Source: [Erwinia] mediterraneensis | Lineage (GTDB): Bacteria > Pseudomonadota > Gammaproteobacteria > Enterobacterales > Enterobacteriaceae | Length of the DNA: 64,000 bases | Assembly: GCF_900604315.1 (NCBI RefSeq) | Contig: NZ_LR026978.1 | Coordinates: forward strand, 248,001-312,000 | Direction of reading: 5' to 3' | Part shown: positions 47,554 through 55,017 of the stretch, piece after piece | How the letters are laid out: every line of letters starts with the position of its first letter | How positions within the stretch are numbered: position 1 is the first letter of the stretch | Notes under the pieces: generated by a model | Databases searched by the model: none | What the model saw: only the letters and a program-made list of their open reading frames with translations | What the model was told of the DNA's origin: nothing | Translations under genes and position numbers: made by a program

Positions 47554-49233
47554 TTAATTAAAACGTGATTCGCTTGCTTCCCAGCTATAAGTGTCATTTG
47601 CAATTAATGCATCGCCAAGCTCCTGATAAGCGAAATTATAAAACTCTGCGCTGGCGCCATAACCAGAGTAGTCTACAGCCGCAAGGCCAACGAAGGCTCC
47701 GGTAAAGAACCCACCATAACTTTGCAATACATAGTCGTCTGAAAGAATGGCGGCATCTAATTTGACTGGAATTTCAGTGAATGTGATGCCATCAAAGCTA
47801 TATTCGTAAGTATAAGTCTCCTTCCTGACTTTGGTGCGGAACCAGACATAGTCGGTATTTTCCGGAACCTTGATGGCATCATCCTTCAGATAAGAGGTAT
47901 ATTTTCCACGATTATTCTCAGCTATTTCGATGACTGCTCCATTAATTTCATTCCAGGTAATAAAAACAAAACTCCAGTGACGATCGTTATAGTAATTCGT
48001 TAATCCTGCCATTTGTTGATAATTAAATGGATTGAATTTAACTTTCACCTGAGCATCAAAATAAAAGGCTTGCCAGCGTCGGGCAATAAGCGACAGGTCA
48101 TGAGTGTTCGCTAAAGAACCTTGTCCGGTTAAAACCAGCTTTCCATCGCCTGTTGTACCCATTTTTTCTGTAAACGGGACACGGAGTGTATTCCAGTTGA
48201 GATCAAGCGTGGACGTTTTAAAATCATCGTACTGGCTGTGATCTTTTGCGCTTTCGGTGTAAATGGCATCTTTTGGTCCTTCGACAAAAGTTTTGCCACC
48301 GTGGCCCCCTTCAATACGTGGCCAGCCATCCTCATCCCAATAAACTTTCTGGATTGAAGTTTCTCTGCCAAGCGTTGACCAGCCACGCGGATCATAGGCT
48401 GACTCACCTGCACGATTCCACGGACGAGCGCAAAGCGAGGCGTAATACCATTCGCCTGCAGGGGTTGAAACCAGAGAGCCATGTCCCTGCTTCTGAATAT
48501 AGCTGTCTGGCGTATCTACGTTAGTTAAGAATACTTCTCCCGGCTCTGTTTCAAAACTGTCGGCCTCTAAGGTTTTTGAACGCGCAACAACTTCCTGGTG
48601 GGTAAATACTGTTCCCCCCTGCGCAGCGAAAAGATAATAATATCCGTTCAGTTTGTAGAGATGTGGTCCTTCAACCAGGGCAACGGCGGTGCCCCGATAA
48701 ATAGTACGTGCTGTTTCTGGTTTTAATTTCAGAGACTTTATATCAAGCTCAGTTAAGGTGATGCCATTAAAAGGATGACGGTATTCCCGATGATCCCAGG
48801 TTTGCTGGACTAAATATTTACGACCATCTTCGTCATGAAAAAGGGAAGCATCAAAACCCACGCCATTGAGTTTGATGGGATCTGCCCATGGACCACGAAT
48901 ATCTGTTGCGGTGGTCAGGTAGTTTGTCATGTCCTTAAAGGCGCCTTCGGTGATTTTTACATCCGTATAAACCAACCAGAATTTTCCATCGGCATAAGAG
49001 AGCGCCGGAGCCCAAATCCCTCCTGATGAAGGATTCCCTTTCATATCTAAAAGGGTTGTTGTTGACAATGGGCTGGGAAGAAGATTCCAGTGTTTCAGGT
49101 CTTTTGACTCATGTAAACGAACACCAGGGAACCATTCAAATGTAGAGTTTGCAATATAATAGGTGTCCTCGACACGGATGATACTCGGGTCTGCATTAAA
49201 TCCAGGTAACACAGGGTTTTGAATAATCGACAT
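47554..49233 (-). CDS. Glycoside hydrolase family 43 beta-xylosidase
   Basis: Probably a cytoplasmic xylan 1,4-beta-xylosidase (possibly also arabinofuranosidase) acting on imported xylo-oligosaccharides. The 559-residue protein has no signal peptide. The five-blade propeller catalytic domain (about 1-325) shows the general base in GFNADPSII (D15), the pKa-modulating Asp in GVGFDASLFHDEDG near 125, and the general acid Glu in ALVEGPHLYKL near 195. A C-terminal beta-sandwich domain (about 335-545; RWQAFYFDAQVKV, GFFTGAFVGL) is typical of XynB-type GH43 enzymes. Related to E. coli YagH but clearly distinct. Base composition is more A/T-rich than the core. Downstream of, and co-directional with, the GPH transporter (65-nt gap). 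Confidence 0.88.
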   Translation of the reverse strand: MSIIQNPVLPGFNADPSIIRVEDTYYIANSTFEWFPGVRLHESKDLKHWNLLPSPLSTTTLLDMKGNPSSGGIWAPALSYADGKFWLVYTDVKITEGAFKDMTNYLTTATDIRGPWADPIKLNGVGFDASLFHDEDGRKYLVQQTWDHREYRHPFNGITLTELDIKSLKLKPETARTIYRGTAVALVEGPHLYKLNGYYYLFAAQGGTVFTHQEVVARSKTLEADSFETEPGEVFLTNVDTPDSYIQKQGHGSLVSTPAGEWYYASLCARPWNRAGESAYDPRGWSTLGRETSIQKVYWDEDGWPRIEGGHGGKTFVEGPKDAIYTESAKDHSQYDDFKTSTLDLNWNTLRVPFTEKMGTTGDGKLVLTGQGSLANTHDLSLIARRWQAFYFDAQVKVKFNPFNYQQMAGLTNYYNDRHWSFVFITWNEINGAVIEIAENNRGKYTSYLKDDAIKVPENTDYVWFRTKVRKETYTYEYSFDGITFTEIPVKLDAAILSDDYVLQSYGGFFTGAFVGLAAVDYSGYGASAEFYNFAYQELGDALIANDTYSWEASESRFN

Positions 49234-49298
49234 ATAACCACACCTTTTTTCTGAAATTTTATTACTTACATTTCAAACAGTTACTGATTGATTTTAAA

Positions 49299-50753
49299 TT
49301 ACACCCGTATCTCATCAAGCTGACGATTGATGTCAGTAACATTTTTATCTGAGATGGGATAAATTTGAATGATGATCATGGAAATAACGGCTAAAACGAT
49401 GGGGATCCAGACAGCGGTAACAATGATTCCCTCAATAGCATTTGCACTTTGCTGCGCGCCTGTTTCGCTAAAGCCATAAACGGCCAGTAACCAAAGGGGC
49501 ACAGCGCCGCCAATAGTAAAACCAACCTTGAAAAAGAGCCCCATAATCGCATTGATGATTGCGGCATTGCGCTTGCCAGATTTTAATTCGCCATAAGCAA
49601 TCACTTCAGGAACCAGTGCCCACATGAAACCGGTAGCCGAGGTTAAGCCCCACTGTTTAATGAAGGTTGCAATGTAAGCAAGCCAGAGTGCATCATGCAT
49701 GCCATCGCGTGACCAAACGTAAGTCAACAATTCACCGGCAATAAACATTCCCAGGAAAAGATGGAAGAAACCCTTTTTACCAAAAATTTTCTTGAGTCCT
49801 GCCCAGAAAATCGGGAATAAAATCCCCGGAATGGAAGCGACCAGACCCACAGCGCCCATCCATTCTGAATGGCCGACAACAAACTGATTGAAAAAGCCAT
49901 TAACCGTGTTCATGAAAAACATAAAGGTAAAGGCCAGCATGAAAAACAATCCGAGAATGACTAGCGGTCGATTGTTTTTGAGTTCAAGAAAGAGATCGGT
50001 CGCTTTTACATTGGCAGTTTGTTCTGCTGTGGCGACAACACGTTCTTTTGTGAATTTATAACAGCAGAAAAGTGCAGCAGCGCCAATGAGCATATAAACA
50101 GAGTAAACGCCAAACCAGGCGTAGTTAGCAGATGGATCAGTATAGTTCCCCATATTGAGCTCAAGTCCGAAAAACCCCGTATCCTTGAGGCTTCGATCTT
50201 TTGGTGAGGCCATTTGTACAAACATTGGAAACAGAGTATAGACAAGCAGATTGGCACTATTGGCCAGCATCATTCGCGTACTTGTCAGTTTATCAATAGA
50301 TTCAGGATCCCTTGTCAGTGAAGCATTCAGAGAACCATAAGGAATGTTCACAACGGAATAAACCAGATCCAGTGCCAGATAAACGATAAAGGCAAAAGGA
50401 ACTGAACCTCTGACGCCAGGAATGGGGGCAAACATTAAAGCGGAAAGAATAACCAGGGGAACCCCTGCTCTTAACAGCCAGGGCCGATATTTGCCGGCCA
50501 CTGAACTTCTTTTGTCAACATAGGTTCCTACCATCGGATCCCAAAACACATTGATAACTCGGACAAAAAGAAATATAAATCCTGCAGTTGCTGTACTGAT
50601 TGTATTTACAGTCAACATATGAAGAGCAAGAAAACCGCCTACTGTGCCAAACACAAGATTTTGCGCAAAGTCACCCAGACCATAACCAATACGTTCTCCG
50701 CGGGTTAATTTATGGTATTCATCATGCCGACTTTGCATTATGTTCTTACCCAT
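49299..50753 (-). CDS. GPH-family (glycoside-pentoside-hexuronide) cation symporter
   Basis: Inner-membrane symporter of 484 residues with about 12 hydrophobic segments, of the MelB/XynP/YagG family. Signature features: LTRGERIGYGLGDFAQNLVFG near 16, RVINVFWDPMVGTYVDKRSS near 65, and YGSLNASLTRDPESIDKLTS near 135. Linkage to the GH43 xylosidase makes xylosides or xylo-oligosaccharides the likely substrate. Two start codons are possible (50753 or 50738); neither has a convincing ribosome site. Confidence 0.87.
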   Translation of the reverse strand: MGKNIMQSRHDEYHKLTRGERIGYGLGDFAQNLVFGTVGGFLALHMLTVNTISTATAGFIFLFVRVINVFWDPMVGTYVDKRSSVAGKYRPWLLRAGVPLVILSALMFAPIPGVRGSVPFAFIVYLALDLVYSVVNIPYGSLNASLTRDPESIDKLTSTRMMLANSANLLVYTLFPMFVQMASPKDRSLKDTGFFGLELNMGNYTDPSANYAWFGVYSVYMLIGAAALFCCYKFTKERVVATAEQTANVKATDLFLELKNNRPLVILGLFFMLAFTFMFFMNTVNGFFNQFVVGHSEWMGAVGLVASIPGILFPIFWAGLKKIFGKKGFFHLFLGMFIAGELLTYVWSRDGMHDALWLAYIATFIKQWGLTSATGFMWALVPEVIAYGELKSGKRNAAIINAIMGLFFKVGFTIGGAVPLWLLAVYGFSETGAQQSANAIEGIIVTAVWIPIVLAVISMIIIQIYPISDKNVTDINRQLDEIRV

Positions 50754-51310
50754 TCTAATCAGATCTCCGATTTTTGTGAATGTGGAACATTTTCTGACAC
50801 AGTTAACATCGGAGGATCTATTACGTTTTTGTATTAATTAATTATGATTTTTTACTTCTGTGATCATCGAGACAAAGGTATTCTTATGGCCTCATATCCA
50901 GAATATTCATCAGCAACTCACAAGCAATATCCGCAGCAGAGGTAAGTACCCTACAGAAACAGCGTTTTATTTCAGCTGCCGTCATATATTTTGCGAGACA
51001 GCTCACATTTGAGCATTCTCTTAATATACGAGTTAAATAACATAATTGAGCAAGCGGCGAGAAAAATACAGAATATGTCTCAGTTTCTTATTTGCCTGAT
51101 AAAAACAATACATAACAAAAGTAATAAAAGGGCATGAGATAAAAATATGCAGCGCTGGCGCAGCTGGCTTCTACAGCAAGGCGGGTCTATTGACAGAACT
51201 AAACGTGAAGCAATAGCAACAACAGACATGGGCAGATAACAGAGGAGCTTTTGTCGTTTCTGCAATCCTGTTTCCGGGCGGGCAGTACCCGCCCGGGCAC
51301 AGAGCCTGAA
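50754..51310. other. Non-coding stretch upstream of the xyloside operon
   Basis: About 550 bp without a credible gene. Near the transporter it is AT-rich and should hold its promoter; TGTGATCATCGAGACA near 50860 is half a CRP-like site only. At 51274-51296 there is a perfect 9-bp GC-rich hairpin (CCGGGCGGG with CCCGCCCGG, loop CAGTA) just after the YmgB-like gene, probably its transcript end although no U-run follows. Confidence 0.5.
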
Positions 51311-51544
51311 TCAGCGTTGGCCGTGGAATGACAATTGTCCCGGCTGATTAATGGCCTTGCGGGCGATCCAGTAAAGCAGCGCACGCTCGTCGTCTCTGTC
51401 CCGGTCAGCCATAGAAAGCAGTTTCAGGGCGAGCGTCGATTTGTTTACCGGCTGCTGTTCGTCGCTTAACTCAATAACAGCCTGCCCGATAATGCAGCGG
51501 ACCTCGTCCTCGTTTGACAGGGTATCAGGTGCCTGATCTTTCAT
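51311..51544 (-). CDS. YmgB/AriR-like biofilm regulator family protein
   Basis: Small protein of 77 residues. ATG 51544 is fixed by AGGAGG with 5-nt spacing; a longer frame exists upstream but has no ribosome site. The pattern E-x-x-IGQAVIELSDEQQPVNKSTL, LALKLLSMA and RALLYWIARKAIN resembles the YmgB/AriR family, Hha-like helical proteins tied to biofilm and acid-resistance control in E. coli. The match is from memory of the family pattern, so moderate. Stands alone between the SMP-30 and transporter genes. Confidence 0.6.
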   Translation of the reverse strand: MKDQAPDTLSNEDEVRCIIGQAVIELSDEQQPVNKSTLALKLLSMADRDRDDERALLYWIARKAINQPGQLSFHGQR

Positions 51545-51689
51545 AGTTCCTCCTGTTGTCTGACTGATAAGCCTGGCAAATAATCCGCCAGGCTGCAGGC
51601 AGCACTGCCGTCCAGACACAGAGTTTTACCGATGGTTATATCAGGTCACCGGCTCTCTCACTCTGACACAGCAGCCGTGGAGCCGCCGA

Positions 51690-52577
51690 TCATGCTCCGG
51701 GCTGTTGTTTAAAACGCGGCTCCGCTATGCCCGCTACCTCAACATCAACGGCAAAAATATCGCCTGACTGAGGATAGCGCGCCAGTTCCCCGGCGCTGCG
51801 ATTTTCCCGTGAGCTGGTGATATAAAGCGTGCGCAGATCCTTACCGCCAAAAGCTACCATGGTGGGCCAGCGCACGGGTAACAGAATCTCATCCACAATC
51901 TCCGCGCTCTGTGGATCGATGCGCACCACGCGACCGCCATCAAACAGCGCCGACCAGTAAAATCCTTCGCTGTCCACACAGGCGCCGTCAGGTAATCCTC
52001 CACTGGCGTCAAAACGGCGGAAGCATTCGCGTGCACCGGGTTCGCCGCTGTCGCTTAACGGATAGCGCCAGAGCACTTCATTAGGAGTATCGCTGTGATA
52101 CATCCAGCGACGATCAGGAGAGAACGCCAGTCCGTTGGAAATTTTGACGTCACGCGCCATTACCTGCAGATTAAGCTGACAGTCCACGCGGCAAAGCATG
52201 CCGCCATTTTTATCCTGCGGCTCCCACAGGCTGCCACACCAGAAATTTCCCCAGGGATCGACGCGTCCGTCATTGAAACGGCTTTTACTGGCGATGCCGG
52301 GATTATCGGCCACCTTACGTTCAGGCTGGCCTTCTGCATTCAGCAACCAGACGCCGCTGCGCAATGCAGCAATCAATCCCCCCTGTTCGCGCAACCCTAT
52401 ACAGCCGACCTCTTCCGCCTGGGGAAAAGTTTTCACCTCACCACTCTGCGGATCGAAGCGATGAATAGCCGGTGCCAGAATATCCACGCACCATAATACC
52501 TGCTCTTCCACTGACCAGAGGGGACACTCTCCCAGCTCAGCCTGCAGCGCTAATACATTTTCGACTTTATAGACCAT
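51690..52577 (-). CDS. SMP-30/gluconolactonase family sugar lactonase
   Basis: Probable cytoplasmic metal-dependent sugar lactonase of 295 residues with a six-bladed propeller. Metal-ligand positions are visible: Glu in AELGECPLWSVEEQ (E17), Asn in KISNGLAFSPDRR near 145, and Asp in GLPDGACVDSEGF near 198. The substrate-loop RFNDGRVDPWGNFWCGS near 100 is also typical. Members open aldono-lactones such as xylono-, arabinono- or gluconolactone. Closeness to xylosidase genes makes a pentonolactone attractive, but this is inference. GAGAG lies 8 nt before ATG 52577. Confidence 0.85.
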   Translation of the reverse strand: MVYKVENVLALQAELGECPLWSVEEQVLWCVDILAPAIHRFDPQSGEVKTFPQAEEVGCIGLREQGGLIAALRSGVWLLNAEGQPERKVADNPGIASKSRFNDGRVDPWGNFWCGSLWEPQDKNGGMLCRVDCQLNLQVMARDVKISNGLAFSPDRRWMYHSDTPNEVLWRYPLSDSGEPGARECFRRFDASGGLPDGACVDSEGFYWSALFDGGRVVRIDPQSAEIVDEILLPVRWPTMVAFGGKDLRTLYITSSRENRSAGELARYPQSGDIFAVDVEVAGIAEPRFKQQPGA

Positions 52578-52842
52578 TTTGTTCTCTCTTTTTTATCGAT
52601 ATCATTAATGTAGCGTCTGGAGAAAAAGGGGTCAGACATTATTTTTACTTGCTTTTCAGAATATTCTCGCTACCATGCCAGTGCTTTCAGCGCTTTCCGA
52701 TTGGTTTTATTCTTGCTCCGGCCAGACAGGCTGTTATCAGAAATACCCTGCAATATTTCTCTAAATAACTCTACATTCTCTGCATTCTCGCTTCACTTTT
52801 CCGGCGTAACGTTACTCCCAACGGAAAAGAGGAGAACTTTCC
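52578..52842. promoter_or_regulatory. Leader and promoter region of the His-rich lipoprotein gene
   Basis: No gene in these 265 bp. Just before the lipoprotein gene an 8-bp inverted repeat (CTTTTCCG 52796-52803 with CGGAAAAG 52822-52829) precedes the ribosome site. The same right arm could instead pair with CTTTCC at 52837-52842, placing the GAGGAG ribosome site in the loop. The two pairings exclude each other. Confidence 0.4.
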
Positions 52843-53007
52843 ATGAAGAAAGTGATTAAAATCGTATCGGTGGTTGCCATGATGAGCATGCTGAGCGGTT
52901 GTATTATTGACCATGGACACGGCAGAGGATGGGGCCACGGTCACGGCGGAGGATGGAGTCACGGGCATGGACATGGGCACGGTCATAGCCATCATCGCGG
53001 ACGATAA
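52843..53007 (+). CDS. Small His/Gly-rich lipoprotein
   Basis: 54-residue precursor. Basic start MKKVIK, hydrophobic core, lipobox LSGC with Cys at about residue 19. The mature part of about 36 residues is nearly all His, Gly, Trp, Ser and Arg, with HG repeats (GHGHGHGHSHH at the end). After lipidation it would be an envelope-anchored metal-binding tail, most likely for Zn, Ni, Cu or Co; the metal and role are inferred from composition alone. AGAGGAG lies about 8 nt before the ATG. It is convergent with the next lipoprotein gene and shares a terminator with it. No family recognised. Confidence 0.8.
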   Translation: MKKVIKIVSVVAMMSMLSGCIIDHGHGRGWGHGHGGGWSHGHGHGHGHSHHRGR

Positions 53008-53048
53008 GCGCGGGCAAAGATAACACACAGCAAGCAGCTAAATAAAAA

Positions 53049-53066
53049 GGCGGGATATTACCCGCC
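53049..53066. terminator. Bidirectional terminator between two lipoprotein genes
   Basis: Stem GGCGGG/CCCGCC (53049-53054 with 53061-53066), loop ATATTA. On the minus strand it is followed by TTTTTATTT, on the plus strand by CTGTTTAACTTTT. Confidence 0.8.
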
Positions 53067-53070
53067 CTGT

Positions 53071-53352
53071 TTAACTTTTCAGCGCATAATTACACTGAAA
53101 CCAGGCTTTCTTCAGACCGGGAATATGGCTGTCCTGAGCGGGTAAAGCTTCGACTTTATCAAATCCACGCTCACTGCAATATGCTGATACGTCAGCCTGC
53201 AGCGCATCTTTATTAAAGTTTTGCGGATCGTAACGATATTGTACGGTCTGTGAACTTTCATCTTCATCAATACGCACAAATCCGTCCGGGCTGGTGGTAC
53301 TACAGCCCGTTAACAGCAAGAGCGCCAGCGCGCCAGTGATTATTTTCTGCAT
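53071..53352 (-). CDS. Small lipoprotein of unknown function
   Basis: 93-residue precursor starting at ATG 53352, preceded by GAGGA. The signal peptide MQKIITGALALLLLTGC has its lipobox Cys at residue 17. The mature part (about 77 residues) starts STTSPDGFVRIDEDESS, has two further cysteines (YCSERGF and WFQCNYALKS) that could form a disulfide, and a YRYDPQNFNKDALQADV segment. I do not recognise a family. The longer upstream frame has no ribosome site. Confidence 0.75.
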   Translation of the reverse strand: MQKIITGALALLLLTGCSTTSPDGFVRIDEDESSQTVQYRYDPQNFNKDALQADVSAYCSERGFDKVEALPAQDSHIPGLKKAWFQCNYALKS

Positions 53353-53635
53353 AGTTTCATCCTCATAGTGCAGCGCAGTGTAATCAGCCAGGCGTGCACA
53401 GACTATAAGAATGGGGCGCGATTTTGCTTTTAAAAGCAAGATTTCACCAATCAAATCGATTCAGCCGGGCGTCTGGTTTCCAGCGCCAGAAAATGCGATC
53501 ATTTTGCATCGAATAAGAGTCTGCACCACACCAGGTGATTTAATTAAGAAAGAAGTTAATAAAAAATTTATGCCCGCTCTGAGCGGGCTTTTTTTTGCCC
53601 ACCAGCAGAATAAGGCCATATTTATTGTCGTTTAA
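53353..53635. other. Intergenic region, candidate plus-strand small RNA
   Basis: Between the divergent lipoprotein gene and the end of the stress-protein gene lie a perfect 16-bp palindrome TTGCTTTTAAAAGCAA (53424-53439), a TATAAG box at 53404-53409, and a canonical plus-strand terminator at 53572-53596. A 74-codon plus-strand frame from 53411 crosses the terminator and has no ribosome site, so I do not call it a gene. Confidence 0.35.
53572..53596. terminator. Strong intrinsic terminator with T8 on plus strand
   Basis: Stem GCCCGCT/AGCGGGC (53572-53578 with 53582-53588), 3-nt loop, then eight T on the plus strand. On the minus strand it is followed by ATAAATTTTTT, so it can also end the iclR-usp transcript, whose stop is about 47 nt away. 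Confidence 0.85.
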
Positions 53636-54088
53636 TTATCCCCGGCGCAGATCAAGCAGCACCGGACAATTAGCGCGTTCAATCACCGCCGCACTCACTG
53701 AACCTTTCAGCAGACGGTTAAAGGGGGAAAGATGGCGACGCCCCATAATAATCATGCTGGCATTGAGCTGTTGCGCTTGCGCCACAATGGTTTCTGCCGC
53801 TTCCCCGGCGAGAATCAGCCCGCGCGCTGCAATACCGGCGCGTAACAGCGGCGCCAGCGCATAGCGCACCACCATTTCAGCGGTGTTCTGCTCATCCTGC
53901 GCAGGGGTAAAATCAACCGGATCTTCTCCCGCATCGATCTCTATCGGCTGGTTGCAGGAAGAGTAGGCAGGGTCAATGCAACAGAGCACCACCACGTTCG
54001 CCTTGTGCGCCTGCGCTTCTTCAATTGTCAGCGCAATGACCTTTTCCGCTACCGGCGTATTATCAATGGCGATCAATAAGGTTTTCAT
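53636..54088 (-). CDS. Universal stress protein, UspA family
   Basis: Single Usp domain of 150 residues. ATG 54088 gives the typical start MKTLLIAIDNTPVAEKVI. The C-terminal ATP-loop IIMGRRHLSPFNRLLKGSVS, with the G-2X-G-9X-G(S/T) pattern in slightly altered form, suggests an ATP-binding class member. Four cysteines are clustered around residues 35-45 (VLCCIDPAYSSCNQ), unusual for the family. It starts 7 nt after the IclR stop, so both are in one transcript. Confidence 0.85.
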   Translation of the reverse strand: MKTLLIAIDNTPVAEKVIALTIEEAQAHKANVVVLCCIDPAYSSCNQPIEIDAGEDPVDFTPAQDEQNTAEMVVRYALAPLLRAGIAARGLILAGEAAETIVAQAQQLNASMIIMGRRHLSPFNRLLKGSVSAAVIERANCPVLLDLRRG

Positions 54089-54095
54089 CGAGGGG

Positions 54096-54881
54096 TTATC
54101 CTTCTGAAGCGGCAACTTTGCCGATTTCACGCAACAGCGCATCTTTGCACTTCAGAATTTCTTCGCGATAACGGGCTTCATGTTTCTGAAATCGTGCACA
54201 GGGCGCCAGCAGAGAGAGAGAGAAGCGGCCAAACAGCGTATCGATGGCCACCGCCATGGTCGAGACATCCTCCAGCGTTTCGCCCCGGTCGTAAGAGATG
54301 CCGGTCTGACGCACCTCCGCAATCAGGCTTAACAGTTCCGGCAGGGTTTTTACCGTCTTTTCCGTCAGCTCGCGATAGGCTTCTCCGACCATCAGGCGAA
54401 CATCCTCATCGCTCTCCAGCGCCAGTAAGGCCCGGCCGCCGGAGGTGCTGTACAGGGGCAGATTGAGTCCGATACGCGGCACTACGCGCAACTCCCGCGA
54501 GGCGACCTGAAAATGAATAATCGCCAGCTGCGTGCCGCTGGCGCGCGCCAGCGAGACGGTTTCGTTGGTGGCGCGACAAAGCGATTCCAGCCAGGGACGC
54601 GCAATCTCAACCACATCACTGTGTACGCCGGAGATCAGCTTCAGCAACGCAGGCCCCAGACGTAAACCGCCGGCACCCGAGCTGCGTACCAGCTGGGCAT
54701 TATCGAGTGCTGCCACAATGCGCTGTACGGTAGAGCGCGGCAGATCCACCGCCTGGGCGATTTCGCCAAGGCTCATGCCGCCGGGATGCTCTCCCAGCGC
54801 ATTAAGTATTTTTGCCGCACGGGCAATGACCTGAATGCCGCCTGCTTTTTCATCATCGCGGCAGGATAAAGAATCAACCAT
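54096..54881 (-). CDS. IclR family transcriptional regulator
   Basis: 261-residue regulator with an N-terminal winged helix (about 16-75; SLGEIAQAVDLPRSTVQRIVAAL) and the IclR effector domain (about 90-255). ATG 54881 is preceded by AGGAAGG. It is divergent from the efflux pair; the 136-bp gap has two near-identical 19-bp operators, the probable binding sites. Regulating its own transcript and the pump is inferred. Effector unknown; IclR ligands are often aromatic or small organic acids. Confidence 0.88.
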   Translation of the reverse strand: MVDSLSCRDDEKAGGIQVIARAAKILNALGEHPGGMSLGEIAQAVDLPRSTVQRIVAALDNAQLVRSSGAGGLRLGPALLKLISGVHSDVVEIARPWLESLCRATNETVSLARASGTQLAIIHFQVASRELRVVPRIGLNLPLYSTSGGRALLALESDEDVRLMVGEAYRELTEKTVKTLPELLSLIAEVRQTGISYDRGETLEDVSTMAVAIDTLFGRFSLSLLAPCARFQKHEARYREEILKCKDALLREIGKVAASEG

Positions 54882-54938
54882 AACGCCTTCCTGTTTGGGC
54901 TACCTTACTGTAGCGCGAAACGCAGCACTTTTACACCC

Positions 54939-55003
54939 TGTACCACATTGCAATACAGCATATCAGGATGTAAGATACGCTCCCTGTATCACATTGCAAT
55001 ACA
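54939..55003. promoter_or_regulatory. Twin operators between iclR-type gene and efflux genes
   Basis: TGTACCACATTGCAATACA (54939-54957) and TGTATCACATTGCAATACA (54985-55003) differ at one base and are 46 bp apart, in the same orientation. Each is a partial palindrome (TGTAT...ATACA). The right copy ends 14 bp before the transporter ATG, where binding would block the ribosome site region or promoter. Confidence 0.65.
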
Positions 55004-55017
55004 CTGCATCGCTAATC

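Noticed and set aside
47314-47568. Plus-strand frame of 84 codons after the island
   Set aside because: Arg-rich composition, no ribosome site, no family resemblance, and it overlaps the end of the xylosidase gene.
50853-50868. CRP site upstream of the xyloside transporter
   Set aside because: Only the TGTGA half agrees; the second half (AGACA) does not fit TCACA well enough to call.
51080-51265. Minus-strand frame of about 61 codons in the gap before the transporter
   Set aside because: No ribosome site, biased composition, and overlapping alternatives of similar length; no support for coding.
53411-53635. Plus-strand frame of 74 codons across a terminator
   Set aside because: It runs through a canonical terminator and has no ribosome site; a non-coding transcript explains the terminator better.
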